A DNA stretch of 64,000 nt from Lasiodiplodia sp. COLG20 (Eukaryota; Ascomycota; Dothideomycetes; Botryosphaeriales; Botryosphaeriaceae), in contig VNWV01000004.1 of NCBI GenBank assembly GCA_009801085.1, positions 1,736,001 through 1,800,000 on the forward strand, read 5' to 3'. A program made the translations under genes and the position numbers. A model generated the notes under the pieces. That model made no database searches and was not told the DNA's origin. It was given only the letters and a program-made list of their open reading frames with translations. Shown one piece after another: positions 13,596-25,575 of the stretch (positions are counted from its first letter, which is position 1; each line of letters starts with the position of its first letter).

Positions 13596-14517
13596 ACGAG
13601 TAGGATTTTCCTTCTCTTCTTCACTTTTCCTTTTTCCATTCACTTACTGATTCCCACCACCGGATCTCCGACACCAGCGAATGTCAGCGTTGGAGATGAA
13701 CACAAGCGTAGGGTAGCTTAGCTTAGCCGACGATTTTCTTTTTCGAGCTTATGAGGCTCCCGGATTACATAGCCAATCAATGGACTATGCCTGTCTTCCT
13801 ATCTGCTTCCTCGTGCGTGACTTTGAGAGTGACGTCATGACACGATGCTTCGAGGTCAGTTCGTTTGGTGTTGCGACAAAGCCAGGTCCAATCTATCGTC
13901 CGGATGGACATTTCAACTGCCCGTCCTCTTTTGCAATACCAAGTGAACTGACCTCTGACTTTCTTTGTATAGTCCTCGAGCCCAACCTCCCATTTTGCCC
14001 GTCAGACACTTCAAGTCTGTGATGTCCCTACAACTGCTCCAACACGTCTCATCACCACAGCACACCCCACACCGAAGTCAAACTCGCTGAGTGAATGCTC
14101 AATGTTCCACATATTCAACGTAAAAGTTTCGTTTCCCGTCTCCAAAAGAGACCTCCATACCCGAGTGCTCTGGCACAATAGAGACGAGCATCCTCCTCTC
14201 AGTAAGCGGCCACCTTCCACTCGATGCTCATCCACATACGGCCTTCAGTCGTCGGACTTCCGTATGCTGTGTATCATATTTCCTCCGCTCCCCCTCCCCC
14301 AAGTTCCAAAGCTTTCGTCGCAGAACATATGCCACCACTCAAACGCCAGTACGATGCCCATGACCTTGTCCCGTAAAGGTATAAGCCGCCTCTTTCTGGT
14401 AACCCGCCGCCAAAAATAAGAAAACGCCCAGCCCATTATCATATTACATATCCACAATAGTAGCCAAAAACGCATGCAACACACGCACATCATCTGCGTG
14501 GCAGCCCTCGCGAGCGC
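13596..14517. other. Intergenic
   Basis: Convergent spacer between the DUF1996 gene and the coiled-coil gene; both 3' UTRs should lie here. No gene seen. Confidence 0.5.
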
Positions 14518-15391
14518 TCAATGCATGTGCAGCTCATCCTCCCTCTCATCATCTTCGCTATCACTCGCCTCCTCCCAATTCGCCAAGCGCCGCAGCATGC
14601 GATTTTCCGCCTTGAGCTCGCGAATCCTGCGTTCATACCCCAACCCCGCATCCGCGCTCTCCTTCAGCGCATGACGAGCGTACTGCGCGACGCGGCCGAG
14701 GCCGGCCTGCCACTCCTGGTGTTCGAGGCGCAGCTCGAGGTTGGCCTGGCGCTCCTTCTCGAGGAGGGCGTTGTAGTGGGCGTGCAGCGCGACGATGGCG
14801 TCGTGCTGCTGGTGCGCGTACGGCCGCAGCTTGTCCAGCACCAGCGCCAGGCTCGTCTCGTAGTCCTGCGCCAGCCCCCGCAGCGCCGCGTTCTGCGTGT
14901 CCAGCGACGCGATGGACGCGTGCGCCGATTGGAGCTGCGCGCGCAGGTTGTTGAGCTCCGCGGCTTGTTGCCGGGTCGTGGCGGCGGCGAGGTCGCCGTT
15001 GACTTGGGCGATGGTCGGGGAGGTGCCTTCTTGCGCGGCGCGGGCCTGGCGGGGAGGGAGGTTAGGGCGGTCAGCGGGTGGGGATGGTTGTTGGGGGGTG
15101 TCACGCGGGACAGAGGGAGGGAGGGAAGGGAAAAAGACGCACTTGGATCTGCTGCACGCTGTTCATGATGTTGGCCGTCTGATTCCGGTTCTCCTGCAGC
15201 ACGTCGCTGAGCTGCTGCACGACCTGCCACAGGTGGTTCATGTCGGTCTGGTGGCCGCCGCTCAGCAGGCCGTTCACCAGGTTCGGCATGCCGCCGGAGC
15301 CATTGGGCTGGTGGCCGGAGCCCGGAGTGGGGGGCTGACGCGGGAGCGAGTTTGCCATGCCGTTCGAAGCGTCAATGTAGGCGTTGTTCAT
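14518..15391 (-). CDS. Conserved coiled-coil protein of unknown function
   Basis: Two exons, 15391-15143 and 15045-14518 (97-bp intron), giving 258 residues. Residues 1-50 are Gly/Pro/Asn-rich and likely disordered. From about residue 52 the sequence is nearly all heptad-like: HLWQVVQQLSDVLQENRNQ, then AAELNNLRAQLQSAHASIASL, then a Glu/Arg-rich stretch to RRIRELKAENRMLRRLANWEE, ending in an acidic tail. A long parallel coiled coil is likely, so it is probably a structural or adaptor protein. I do not recognise a named family and assign no function. The ATG at 15391 is the first in the joined frame. Confidence 0.75.
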
Positions 15392-16380
15392 GCTCCTCGG
15401 GAGAAGAGGAGATGACGCGCAGGGGAGAGAAAGGCGGGAGACGGATGTGGCGCGGCCGGAGGAGCTACCGCCGCTGCTCTGGGTCCGGCGCGCTGAATGT
15501 GGAGCTTCGAAAGCGAGTATTTGGGTCGAATTGAGCAGGGCGATGGAACGGTCGCAAATGGAACGGTTGGCGCCAGAGGTAAATGGTATGTGGAAGCGTA
15601 GAGGGTGAGGAGCGTGGTAGTTGGAGTGTCGTGCCGGCGGAGGGCGTGAGCGCCGTGGATTGGCACGTTGCGCGCTGGCAACGCTCAGCGCCAAAGCCGC
15701 ATCGCGGTCCAATAGCTGCATCGGTCCCTGGTTTTTCCCGGCCCGCGTCGGACCCCGGCTGCATGCAGCTGTCCCCTGCAAGGTCCGTGCGTGCTGTCCA
15801 TCGTCAGTGGCAGCTATCTGATTTACATTCCATGCCTTTGCAGTCGAGGCTCACTCTTTTAGGAGCGATTCGATGATAATTTCTGGCTCCCAAAGCCGTC
15901 AGTTTTTTGATCATCGGAATTGCCATCTTGCGGGACAAATCTACACCGCGCTCTCCTCAACGAAGCAGCGGCTATTATAGTTTTCCATGTCCAAAGTTTG
16001 CCTTAGGCATTTGCGATGTAAAGCACGTTGTTTATACGGACGATACAACGTTCTCCCTCATTTTTCAAGCTTTCACCTTTACTGAAATAAGAGTCTCATT
16101 TCCCCTACCGTCTCACGTTTTAGGTGTTCGCTACGTAGAACTTCTCACTAGCAGATAAATAAAGCAGCAGCAACTTAGCTGGTCATGAGGGTGGCCATGA
16201 GAAAGCTCTGAACGTAGTTAGAGAATGAAACCGTTCTTTCCAGTTGCAGTTTTTCATGCCCACTAGCAAAGACTTGGCGCCGACTGCTATTATCCCATGT
16301 AACCAAGACTACATCCCGACGAATCAAAGGGTATCACTCCCCAGCCCAAAACCACAACAACAACTCCACCAACCCGCTCC
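15392..16380. other. Intergenic
   Basis: Between the coiled-coil gene start and the Fta4 stop, both on the minus strand. It should hold the coiled-coil gene promoter. No gene seen. Confidence 0.5.
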
Positions 16381-17399
16381 TCACCACTCCAACAACCCCC
16401 TCAACTTCTCCCTCTCCACCTCCTTACTCCTCCCACCCACCACCTCACCCCTCTCCCCGTCCGCCTCTTCCTTCCCCTCCGCCCACGCCCCCACCCTCGC
16501 GCCCACCCGCACCCCCAACGTCTTCGCCTCCGCCACCGCCCGACTCAACTCCCCATCCCTCGTCACCAGATTCGCCTGCACGTTCTCCCGCGGCGCCCGC
16601 AGCGGCGCGCCCACCCGCTCGCGCACCTCTCTAGCCCTCTCCAGCCGCCTGCGCGCTGCGCGCCGCCGCTCATCTAGCTCCTGCAGCCGCGCGACGAGCT
16701 GCTCGTAGCGCGCTGCGGCGGCGGCATCTTCGTCTGACGCCTCGGCAGTATTGGCGTCCGTTGCTGCTGCTTCGTTCCAGGTGGATGGCAGAGCGGCGAT
16801 GGTGGAGGTGGCGGCGAGGTCGGCGGAGGGGTGGAGGGGGTCGAGCGGGGTTGGTGCGGGTGTTGTTGATGTGGTGGATTGGCCAAAGTGGGAGGAGAAG
16901 GAGATGTCGTCGTGAGGCTCTATGGAGAGCGGTGGGGCGCCGGCGGCCCAGTAGAGGGCGTCGATTTGCTCGGCGACGTGGCGGATGGCGAGGGAGGGGT
17001 AGGCGGACTTGGTGTGGCGGCGGAGGAGGCGGTTGACTGGTTGGGTTAGAATTAGTACATTGAAGGATAGAACGGAAGACTGAGGCGTGAGGGAAAGTGC
17101 TGAGGCGCTGGCTGAGCGCAGTGGGACAAGAAGTATGTTGCGGGAAAGGGCTGAAGGAGAAGTGTTGTGTTCGAAGAAAGAAGCTGAAAAGGACGAATAT
17201 TTGACGAAATACGCTGTGAATTATGAAAGAACTCACCTTCTCTGGTCACGTCTCTGATCGCGTTTTCTGGAATATCAGATGCGTCCAGATTGCCGGCTCT
17301 CCATCGTTCCGGAGCTTGTAGTGGCTGCGACAAAATACGCGTCTGCGTGCGCAGGAACGCCGATTTGAGGCTTATGACCGTATTGCTATTTGTTGACAT
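16381..17399 (-). CDS. fta4: Kinetochore Sim4-complex subunit Fta4 (CENP-U-like)
   Basis: Two exons, 17399-17237 and 17036-16381 (200-bp intron, phase 1), giving 272 residues. The N-terminus ISLKSAFLRTQTRILSQPLQ matches my memory of the fungal Fta4 family, part of the Sim4/COMA-type inner kinetochore assembly at centromeres. The middle (VNRLLRRHTKSAYPSLAIRH, then VAEQIDALYWAAGA) fits the same family. The C-terminal half is a predicted coiled coil (RYEQLVARLQELDERRRAARRR) ending REKLRGLLEW. The Asp/Ala-rich segment between them is probably disordered. The assignment rests on motif recall rather than a search; the exon structure is well supported because both frames join without any stop. Confidence 0.78.
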
Positions 17400-17796
17400 T
17401 GGTACGATGCAAGTGGCAGAGTTTCTGATTTCTCACTCCACGGCCGAAATATAAGGAAAGTAAAAAATCTCTTATACTTTACAACGTTGTCGCGCGACGG
17501 CAGGACGGAAGACGCGTCGAGAGCAATGACGCACGGGCATGTTCCCCGTCGATCGGCGAAAAGCGCGGACCGAGCGCCGACCTCTCGCTCGTGCTCAGCG
17601 CGGCTCATGTGCCTTGCCGGGGAAGAAAAGTTGGCCGCCCGAGCTCTTGCAGCATCATCGCCGCCCATCACCGAAAAGCCGCAACCACCGACTCTTCCCA
17701 TCATCCATCAACCCCCACCCACCGGGCCAATCCGACCTCCCATCTTCGGACCCTTTCTCCTCTCGCCCCATCCGCGAACCCATATAATCAGCCACA
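17400..17796. other. Head-to-head promoter region, fta4 / tom22
   Basis: 397 bases separate the two start codons, so the two genes probably share a bidirectional promoter. A CATATAA element lies close to the tom22 ATG. No gene seen. Confidence 0.5.
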
Positions 17797-18581
17797 ATGG
17801 TCAAGCTTGAGGAAGGTGCGTAACTCGACGCAGAAAGAGCCCGCTCCACAATCTCTTCATTGCACACCCGCTCAGCGCGCGCATTTCCCACCATCCCCCC
17901 GCAAACCCACCCCACAACGAGCAATGCACCTCAAACAAGCCAAAGACAAAGACAAAACCATCGCGCTAACTGATCCCCTCCAAAAATAGTCCCCGACGAG
18001 GATCTCTACGCCGAGCAGGTCGGCCCCAACGCGGGCGAGGACGACTGGGATGACGCCTCGTCGACGACCTCGGACGCCAGCAGCGACGTGTCGTCGCTTG
18101 CGCCCGACGACGAGACGCTGTGGGAGCGCGTGGCGGCGCTGCAGGACATGATCCCGGCGCACCAGCGCCGCTTCGCCGCCAAGTCGTACAGCAATGTGTC
18201 GTCGTGGCTGGGCACCGGCCTGCGCGTCGGCGCCAAGTGCTTGTGGGTCGTCGGCAGCAGCGCCCTGCTGCTGGGCGTGCCGTGGGCCCTGGCCTATGCC
18301 GAGGAGCAGCAGATGATCGAGATGGAGCGCGAGATGAAGATGCAGCAGAGCGCGAACGAGGTTAGTTTTTTTTCTCGACCCTTATCTCCTTCGCCCTGTG
18401 TGCCGTTTCAGAGTCGATAAGCGCTGCTTGAGCGGCGCAAGGGACTTGGGATGGCACCGTACAGCTGTTGCTTGCGTGCTTGATGTATCCATGGTTCAGA
18501 CGGCTGACACCTTATCTTCGACAGCTCCTGGCTCCTGGGGCCGTGACGCAACAGCCTGCTGAGGCCCGTCCGGCTTTGTAA
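17797..18581 (+). CDS. tom22: Mitochondrial import receptor subunit Tom22
   Basis: Three exons, 17797-17815 (19 nt), 17990-18360 and 18525-18581, giving 148 residues, the usual Tom22 length. Tom22 is the central receptor of the outer-membrane TOM translocase; its acidic cytosolic face binds presequences. Visible: a strongly acidic N-terminal part (EEVPDEDLYAEQ, then EDDWDDASSTTSDAS), the ETLWERVAALQDMIPAHQR block, one membrane helix (GAKCLWVVGSSALLLGVPWA) and a short Gln-rich intermembrane-space tail. The small first exon encodes only MVKLEE; the join gives MVKLEEVPDEDLY. It lies tail to tail with tom40. Confidence 0.92.
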
Positions 18582-19474
18582 ACGCCTCCAGTTGTAATCC
18601 GCATACTAAACCATCAACAACGCCTGTCATACGGGACGAGGATAAGAAGAGAGCCACACGGGGCCATCTCTTTGTACAAACAACATTGGGAGAGGAGCGG
18701 GCGCAGTCTTTTATCTGAATGCGAAGGCCGGGCCTGGGTAATGGAAGGATTTAAAAATGGGACGAATTCTTCTTACTGGCACAAATGCGCTTACTTCGAC
18801 TTGGAGAACTGCAAATCATGGCCGGCCTCACCTGTATTATCACGTTTCTCAGCTCATTTGCCAATGCAAAAGTTTCAAAACTCTTCAGGATTCAATGACG
18901 TCAGAACTGTTTCGAGTCACTAGACAGCAGCTGAGTAGGAGAAGTTTTTTTTTCCGTCTGCATAGCTATGTACAGTACCCGCAACACCACGCCCACCACC
19001 ATCTTTTTTCACCTCTAACCCAAGGGGAGCTCGCGCACTTCGCTTTTAGTGAGCCCTGTCATGTTCGTAGCCAAGAAAGGAAAAAGAGCTGCCCTTGGAA
19101 CCCATATCTTGATTCGTGCATGTGTGAAAGAAGACGGCCAATTAGAGACGGCGCAATTAACCGAGGATAGAAAAGAGTAATTCGCGCGTCGTGGACCTGG
19201 GGTAGTTGCAGACCTAGAAAGAGGAATACCTGAAACCGCGCGTGGGAAAACAGACGTCTATATCGAGCGACCAAAGGGGAAGAAAGCCAGTGCCATTTCA
19301 TCGCTCACAATATTCCCGCATCCGCCAAATCCGAGCTGCAGAAATCCCCATAAACAAGCGCGCCCGATGCAGGTTTGGTAATACAGCCGTATGGTATGGA
19401 AAAGAAGAGGTTATGCCGTACAGTAGAGACATGGAGGGGGTGTCTCCTGTCAGAGAGGAGGGAGAGGTAGTTGT
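18582..19474. other. Convergent spacer between tom22 and tom40
   Basis: Should hold both 3' UTRs. Short frames only; no gene recognised. Confidence 0.5.
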
Positions 19475-20677
19475 TTAGAACGGCGGGGGCGTGCTGGCAG
19501 CGGCAGCAGCAGCGCCCTCCTGCTGCATCATAACCTCCTCATCGGCGGCTTCGATTGAGACGCCAAGACCGACCTTGGCTGCGTTCTGCGGTGGATGTTA
19601 GCGCTTGGCTCACAGAGCTAATGTGGTAAAGTGACTTACCTTGGCATGATCAATTTCGCCCGAGAACGTAACCTGCACCGGCGGAGCGACGCGCTTCTCA
19701 AGCAGACAGCCGAGCTTGCCCTTGCTGTCAATCTGAGCGCGGAACGAGCTCGCGCGGAAGTCGTACTTGGCACCGATGGTGGTGGTAGCGTCCTTGCCAG
19801 GCGCACCCATCATCTGGGCCATGGCGGGAGCGAACTCGAGGTTGATGGCAACACCAGCCTCGACCCTCTCGGTCAGCCTCCTCCAGTAGGAGCCCTGAAC
19901 ACCACCAGAAGCCAACACCTGACCGCTGGCGATCCAGTCGTCACCCTTGTAGCGCGCCGCGTAGCTGAGCAGGCACTGGGGGCCATGCGTCATGGCAGCG
20001 CGCTCGTACACACCCTCCAGACCCAGCGAGAGGCGCCTTGTGACCGCCTGCAGGTAGCTACCAACGAAAATGCCGGTAAGACCGCCGTCGAGGATGGAAG
20101 GGTTCATAGCCTTGATCGAGGCGCTGAAGTCGGCGCCGGTGTAGTCGTTCTCGAGCTGCAGCATCGACTGGCCAGGGCCAGGCGCAACCTGCAGGCTGGT
20201 CTTGGTAACAAGGCTGTTGGTCCAGCGGTAGTTGAAGCGACCGGAGAGCGAAAAGTCATTGTCGATGTTTGCTTGCATGAAGACCTTGCGCTGATTTAGT
20301 ACGTCATGGTGGCTGTGACGAAACCGCATCCACGGCGGCGATGGTTATCAACGTACCTTGGGCGAACCGTAGAGAGCGGCGTAGGCATAGGGCGGCAGGC
20401 CTTGCGAGCCCATGGACAGAGCGTGCGAGACCTGGAACAACGGGGCGACGCTGAATGCCTTGGTCAGGTCGGCGCGCAGGCCGGAGAAGGCAAGGTTGTT
20501 GAGGAAGACATCGCGCTGGACTTCCTTGGAGATGTTATCGATGGTGCCCGGGTTGCTCAGGCCGAGCGCGTCTCTCCGGTCCGAATATGCCGAGTAATAG
20601 GACTGCAGCTTGCGGAAGACGGTGTTGTTGGTGAGCAGGTCGAGGGCCTGCAAGTCGGCCTTCTCTAGTGACGCCAT
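19475..20677 (-). CDS. tom40: Tom40, protein-conducting channel of the mitochondrial outer membrane
   Basis: Three exons, 20677-20357, 20290-19640 and 19585-19475, giving 360 residues. Tom40 is the 19-strand beta-barrel pore of the TOM complex, through which nearly all mitochondrial precursors pass. Family marks: [18 protein letters not shown] near the N-terminus, then [30 protein letters not shown], and amphipathic strands throughout ([59 protein letters not shown]). The first intron has a TACTAAAT branch point. The last exon encodes a Met/Gln/Ala tail. Its receptor partner tom22 is the adjacent convergent gene. Confidence 0.95.
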
Positions 20678-21262
20678 TGCAGCGAGTAGCAGCTGTGCGG
20701 ACGGGAAGAAAAAAGCAGACTCGGCGCGGTGGGCGGCCGGGCAGCAGGAGTGATGGGGAAATGGGCGCGCGGGCGGCGGCTGGGGCGCGAATGGGGAGAT
20801 GCGGGACGGATGGCGACCTGGACGAAGTTGATGATGCTGCGCAGCCAGAGCTCGGCCGCCGACTTTTTCGACGCAGCGCGCGCGGCCAATCGGCAGAGAG
20901 CTGCACGTGATGCCCTGGCCAGCTGCAGCCCCACGCCCGCATGCCAGCCTTCGTCAGCGGGGCCGGGAGCTTCAAGAGCTGCTCGAAACTCACAGGCCGC
21001 TCTGAGTTCCGCCGCTCGCACGACTCGCAGCCCACCCACGCCCCGGCTGCTGCAATCTACGCTCTGTGACTGGCGTGACAGCCGCCCACTGTGCTCCGCT
21101 TTCGACCGCCTTCAACCAAATTCCTGGCCACCATCCAGAAGCGATCCCAACACCGCTCCAGCACGTAACTTTGCCTCAAACAAATCGCCGCTCCAGCCCG
21201 CACCCGCTCCTGCCTTCCCTCTCCCAGCCCGACGCGCCAGGACCCGCGCAGCCCTCGCCGCC
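20678..21262. other. Head-to-head promoter region, tom40 / PFK-2
   Basis: 585 bases between two divergent start codons. GC-rich, with open frames on several strands that look like composition artefacts. Likely a bidirectional promoter. Confidence 0.5.
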
Positions 21263-23379
21263 ATGGACACTCTTCTGTACGTCAACCGCAGCGCCCACGC
21301 CCACGTGATGCGGCCCAGCGCGCTGCTTCGCGGGAAGCCGCATTTTCGACGATGCGCCTGCGCCCCAGTATGTTGCTACTGACGTGGTCGCAGGACTGCT
21401 GAGGTGGCGGCCAACTCGCCCAGATACCGGCGGCGGTCGAGCACCTTCATCGACGCCATCCATGACTTGCCGGAAAAGGAAGAGATGGCGCCCGCTCAGC
21501 TGTACAGCACCGAGTCGGGTCGCCTGTTCCACTCCGGTCGCATCGTCATCGCAACCGTCGGCCTGCCGGCGCGAGGCAAGACGCACATCTCCGTCGCCGT
21601 GGCACGCTATCTCAGATGGCTCGGTGTCAAGACGCACGTGTTCCACCTGGGCGACTACAGGCGCGCGACCATGGGCCCGGGAAGGGATGTCCCTCAGGAT
21701 TATTTCTACGTGAATGCCTCGCCAAGCTCCGTGCTGTTGCGCAACAAGATCCTGAAAAAGTGCAGAGAAGACATTTACCATTTCCTCGAGCATGAGAACG
21801 GTCAGGTGGCCATCTATGACGCAGTTAACGCTATATCCGCGGGGCGCGCTGCGCTGGCCAGGGAGTTCGCTAAGCGCCAGATCCAAACCCTCTTTATTGA
21901 GTCGCAGTGTACGGATGAGAAGATCATCGAGGAGAACGTGCGGAGTGTGAAAATTTCTTCTCCGGACTACGTGGGTTGGAATGATGATGACGCGATTAAA
22001 GACTATCTCCAGCGCATATCGTCGCGGATCCCGCACTTCGAAACCATGGAAGAGCCGGACTTGCACTGGGTCAAAATGGTCAACGCCGGCGAGCGCGTCA
22101 TTGTCAACAGCTGCAACTTTGGCTATCTCTCCCAACGTATTGTCTTCTATCTACTCAACCTGCACATCAAGTCCCGCCATACTTATTTCGCACGTGCCGG
22201 AACCACAAGGGAAGAAGACTCGTACAAGGCCGATGGAGCATTATCAGCCGAAGGCGAGGATTATGCACAGAAGCTGACTGACACTCTGTTGAGGCACCGC
22301 GAAGAAGAGCGCAAGATTTTGGAACAGCAAGGAGCTCCCTCAGCTCAGCTTAAGCCACTGACTGTTTGGACCTCGACTCGCCGTCGTACCGTCGAGACCT
22401 CAAAGCCCCTGGCAGATCTGGGATATAAAGTCAGACAGCGCAGTCAAATGAGCCAACTTCACCCAGGAGTCTGTGAGAAGATGACAGAAAGTCAAATCAG
22501 AAAGAAATTCCCCGATGAGGTCGCAAAGCATGAAGCTGACCCTTACCATCATCGCTATCCGCGAGCCGAAGTATGTCAAGCTTTGTGCGATGCAATACGT
22601 TTGGAGCTCGCTAACATGGGACAGTCTTATCACGACCTTGCGGTTCGTCTAGAGCCCATCATTTTAGAACTTGAGCGTGAACAGAACGATCTCTTGCTCA
22701 TTGCACATGAGAGCGTTCTTCGTGTTCTGTACGGTTATTTGATGGCCTGCAATGCCACCGACATTCCCAAGTTGGATTTCCCCCGTGATGAGATTATCGA
22801 GGTAAGGACGCTCTTTCCTTACGTCTGCCCACATCAAAAGCAGTTTTCTCGCAACAACGGCGTAACTTCACATTATCCAGAACATTATGCTACACGCTTG
22901 AGGCTGCAACTTAAGTCCTAGCAATACCTAGAAATCTCATTGGAAGTCTGACACTAACTACGGCTCTCCAGATCATTCCCGCTTCATACAACAACTCCGC
23001 TAAACGTATTCACATTCCTGGTCTCCCGGATAAGATCGTCCCCGCTTCCCCTGAGGATATCTCCATTCCTGTTCCTCCCTCTGGCCTCGTCACACCTTCT
23101 CCCCTTCCTTCTGGCATAGCTACGCCCGAAGCGTCCTTGGCGACATCCTCTGGTCTCACGCCTGCAGCGGGCTCAATTGCAGCAAGCCTCGCTGCTGGTA
23201 ACGCAACTGTAAGGCCTCGTAGCGCTACGGTGGGCGGCGAGGTCATTGGAAAGGGCAGTCAAGGCCTGGCAGCATTAGCAGCTTCAAGAGGCAGGAGTGG
23301 TACATTGACTCCACAAGATGGCAGGACGACACCTCAGCCGTTGAACATCAAGGCTACGCATGTGGATCCGAGTTCTTAA
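21263..23379 (+). CDS. 6-phosphofructo-2-kinase with degenerate fructose-2,6-bisphosphatase domain
   Basis: Four exons: 21263-21276 (14 nt), 21394-22570, 22625-22801 and 22972-23379, about 591 residues. The 54-bp intron at 22571-22624 (GTATGT ... GCTAAC ... CAG) keeps frame, but removing it restores the conserved RYPRAESYHDL block. The kinase half makes fructose-2,6-bisphosphate, the cytosolic activator of phosphofructokinase. Its P-loop is GLPARGKTH, followed by FHLGDYRR and CNFGYLSQRIVFYLLN. In the phosphatase half the catalytic RHGE is YFARAGTTR: His is replaced by Ala (residue 273), and the EIDAG-type Glu is also lost (QLHPG), though AHESVLR keeps the second His. So it is probably kinase only, as in some yeast isoforms. 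A Pro/Ser/Thr-rich C-terminal tail (about 115 residues) may be a phosphorylation region. Confidence 0.9.
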
Positions 23380-24076
23380 ATGGAAGAAGACGGCTAGGGA
23401 AGCCGCTCTTGATTTCTGCAAAGAGCGGTCTTAGACAACATAGGGGATAGAATGGTGGGCAAGAGCGATCGGAGATGGTCCTCTGGTTTGGATATGGTGG
23501 ATGGATTAGAGGACGGTGGGCTGGGCAAATATTGGTTGACTGTCTTTTTTGCTACATTGCTCGCATCACGGATCTTTCTTTGCTTTTTTTTGGCCTTGTG
23601 TGTTCTGGCTTCTTTTGGGCATATACACCGCGCTGGTTTTCTGTTCCGTGTTTTATGATTCGTCTTCTGTCTTAATTACCTACATTCGTTCATGTTCAAG
23701 GCTCTGGGTACAGGACTTTTAGGACTGGTTGGTTTCATGGATTTGACTTCGCATCGCAATATCGTCTAAACGCATGAAAGATAAAGCACATCGTCTGACA
23801 TGCACGGTCCCTACATCTTCAACGTGTGACTGAATTCGCAATACCAGCGCCTTCTTGCCTAATACTCAGGTTACCTCCGTCGCCGCGACCCACTGCCCGC
23901 TGCTCGCCTTAAGCGAGGACAAGAAGCCGCCGAGAGAAACTTAAATCCCACTTCTCCCATCCTCCCCCATCCATCCCACCGCTTTTAACTACTGTTCACC
24001 GCTATTCACACCCAACCCAAAAAAAGAAACAAAGAAACACCGATCAACCTCCCAACATATATAAAACTTTAAAAAA
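23380..24076. other. Intergenic
   Basis: Spacer between PFK-2 and the TXNDC17-like gene, with T-rich tracts at about 23540-23600. No gene seen. Confidence 0.5.
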
Positions 24077-24676
24077 ATGCCGCTCACGGAATCGACGGCC
24101 TCGCCGAAAGAACTCGCGGAAACGCTCAAGAACGACGCCAAGGATTCCGGCGCCAGCAGCTTCGTCGCCGTCTACGCGTCGCACGTGCCGTCCGCGACGG
24201 CGGGCGGCCAGAGCCAGAGCTGGTGCGGCGACTGCATCGCCGCGGAGCCGCTGGTCGAGAAGAAGTTTGGCGGCAAGTTCGGCGAGAAGTGCTGGGTCGT
24301 GTGGGCGGGGGATAAGGCTGAGTGCGTTTTGCGCCTTTCTGTTTTTATTTCTCTTTTTCTCTCTTTCTTTTTCAGAAAGGGAAAGGAGTGGGGTGGAGTT
24401 GAGGAAGGAGTATAGTATGAGAGTGCTGACAATTCTGCGCGCAGGTGGCGGACGCCGGATAATGTGTGGAGGAAGGCGCCGTTTAGTATCACGAATTTGC
24501 CGACCCTGATCAAGGTCACGCCTGAGGGGGTGAGTTTTCCTGCCTTTCCTTTTTTTTTTTTTTTTTCTTCGTGGCAGGCTGTTCTGTAGGCTGACGAGTT
24601 TTAACAGAAGTGGGAGAAGCTGGTTGAGGGCGATGTCTACAACCAAAGGAAGCTGGATGCTTTTGTCGGATTCTAG
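24077..24676 (+). CDS. TXNDC17/TRP14-like thioredoxin-fold protein (DUF953)
   Basis: Three exons, 24077-24321, 24445-24529 and 24608-24676, giving 132 residues, the usual length. The redox motif is WCGDC followed by AAEPLVEKKF, matching the WCPDC-type motif of thioredoxin domain-containing protein 17. These small cytosolic oxidoreductases reduce selected disulphides, including cystine and protein targets. Further marks: FVAVYASHVP (first strand), WRTPDNVWRKAPFSITNLPTLIKV (the cis-Pro region) and a C-terminal DAFVGF. All three exons join in frame, and the splice phases agree. Confidence 0.88.
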
Positions 24677-25575
24677 GTGCGGCGTTTTCCAATAGACGGG
24701 CAGGGGTGCATCTCATCCTCTTTATGAGAGGGTGTCACGGAGCAAACTGGCATGATACCTTTTCTTTTTTTTTTACTGCTCTGTTCTACAACCTAGCTTG
24801 ACCACCACCGCTTCCGCAAGAATTCATGCTAGTGGCTGGCTCAGAGGCAACGACTTCACCATTGATCCAATGCTGCAGCGGATACCTTTGCGTCTCAGTC
24901 AAAGATTTATCTAGAGGTGGGTAGCACGACATTAGCAATGTTGCCATGAAAATCATCCAACAAACTCCAGTCTGTCATTTTTGCGAACAGGCCTTGTTTC
25001 ACATAAATGTTTCAAGGGTTTTCTAAAGGCAACAGATGGAGACAGGGAGATGAAGGCGATAGCCTTGCTCTCTTCACATCTCGATTGCTGTGATTACCAT
25101 TTATGAAGTGTGTAGCCAACTTTCCGAAGTACAACCCGGAAAAAGCTGGCACAATATGTTTTGTTAAAAAACTCTCTTCAAGAGACGGACCGGAGAAGTG
25201 AATTATACAATATCCAGACCGAGAGTTAGATTCGAAATGAAGACACAGTGTACTCGAGGGCTCAGTCAGTGGTAGAAAACAAGCGTATGCTGCCAGTCGT
25301 CAGGTCAGAAATCCAGTCAAGGAAGTGAAAGACAATTGCAAGCCCCTATCGTCAATCTAAAAAAGCAATCTTCATCCACCGAGAGTTTCATCATGAACTT
25401 CATCGCATTAAGATCTTTCGTATCCAAATTGAAACAAAAACTCCGATCATGCAGACATGCCGGCCGTAGAGTAGGACAAAGTGCGCGCATTTGGCCTTAT
25501 TATCCGTTTCTTCAGAAGAAAAAGCGCTGTAAAAGGGAGATCTGGATTTGGAGCAACCCGGGGAACCGCGGATTG
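24677..25575. other. Convergent spacer
   Basis: Between the TXNDC17-like gene and SGF29; should hold both 3' UTRs. Short frames only; no gene or RNA recognised. Confidence 0.5.

Noticed and set aside
19631..20299. A 222-codon plus-strand frame over tom40
   Set aside because: Exact shadow of a well supported Tom40 exon.
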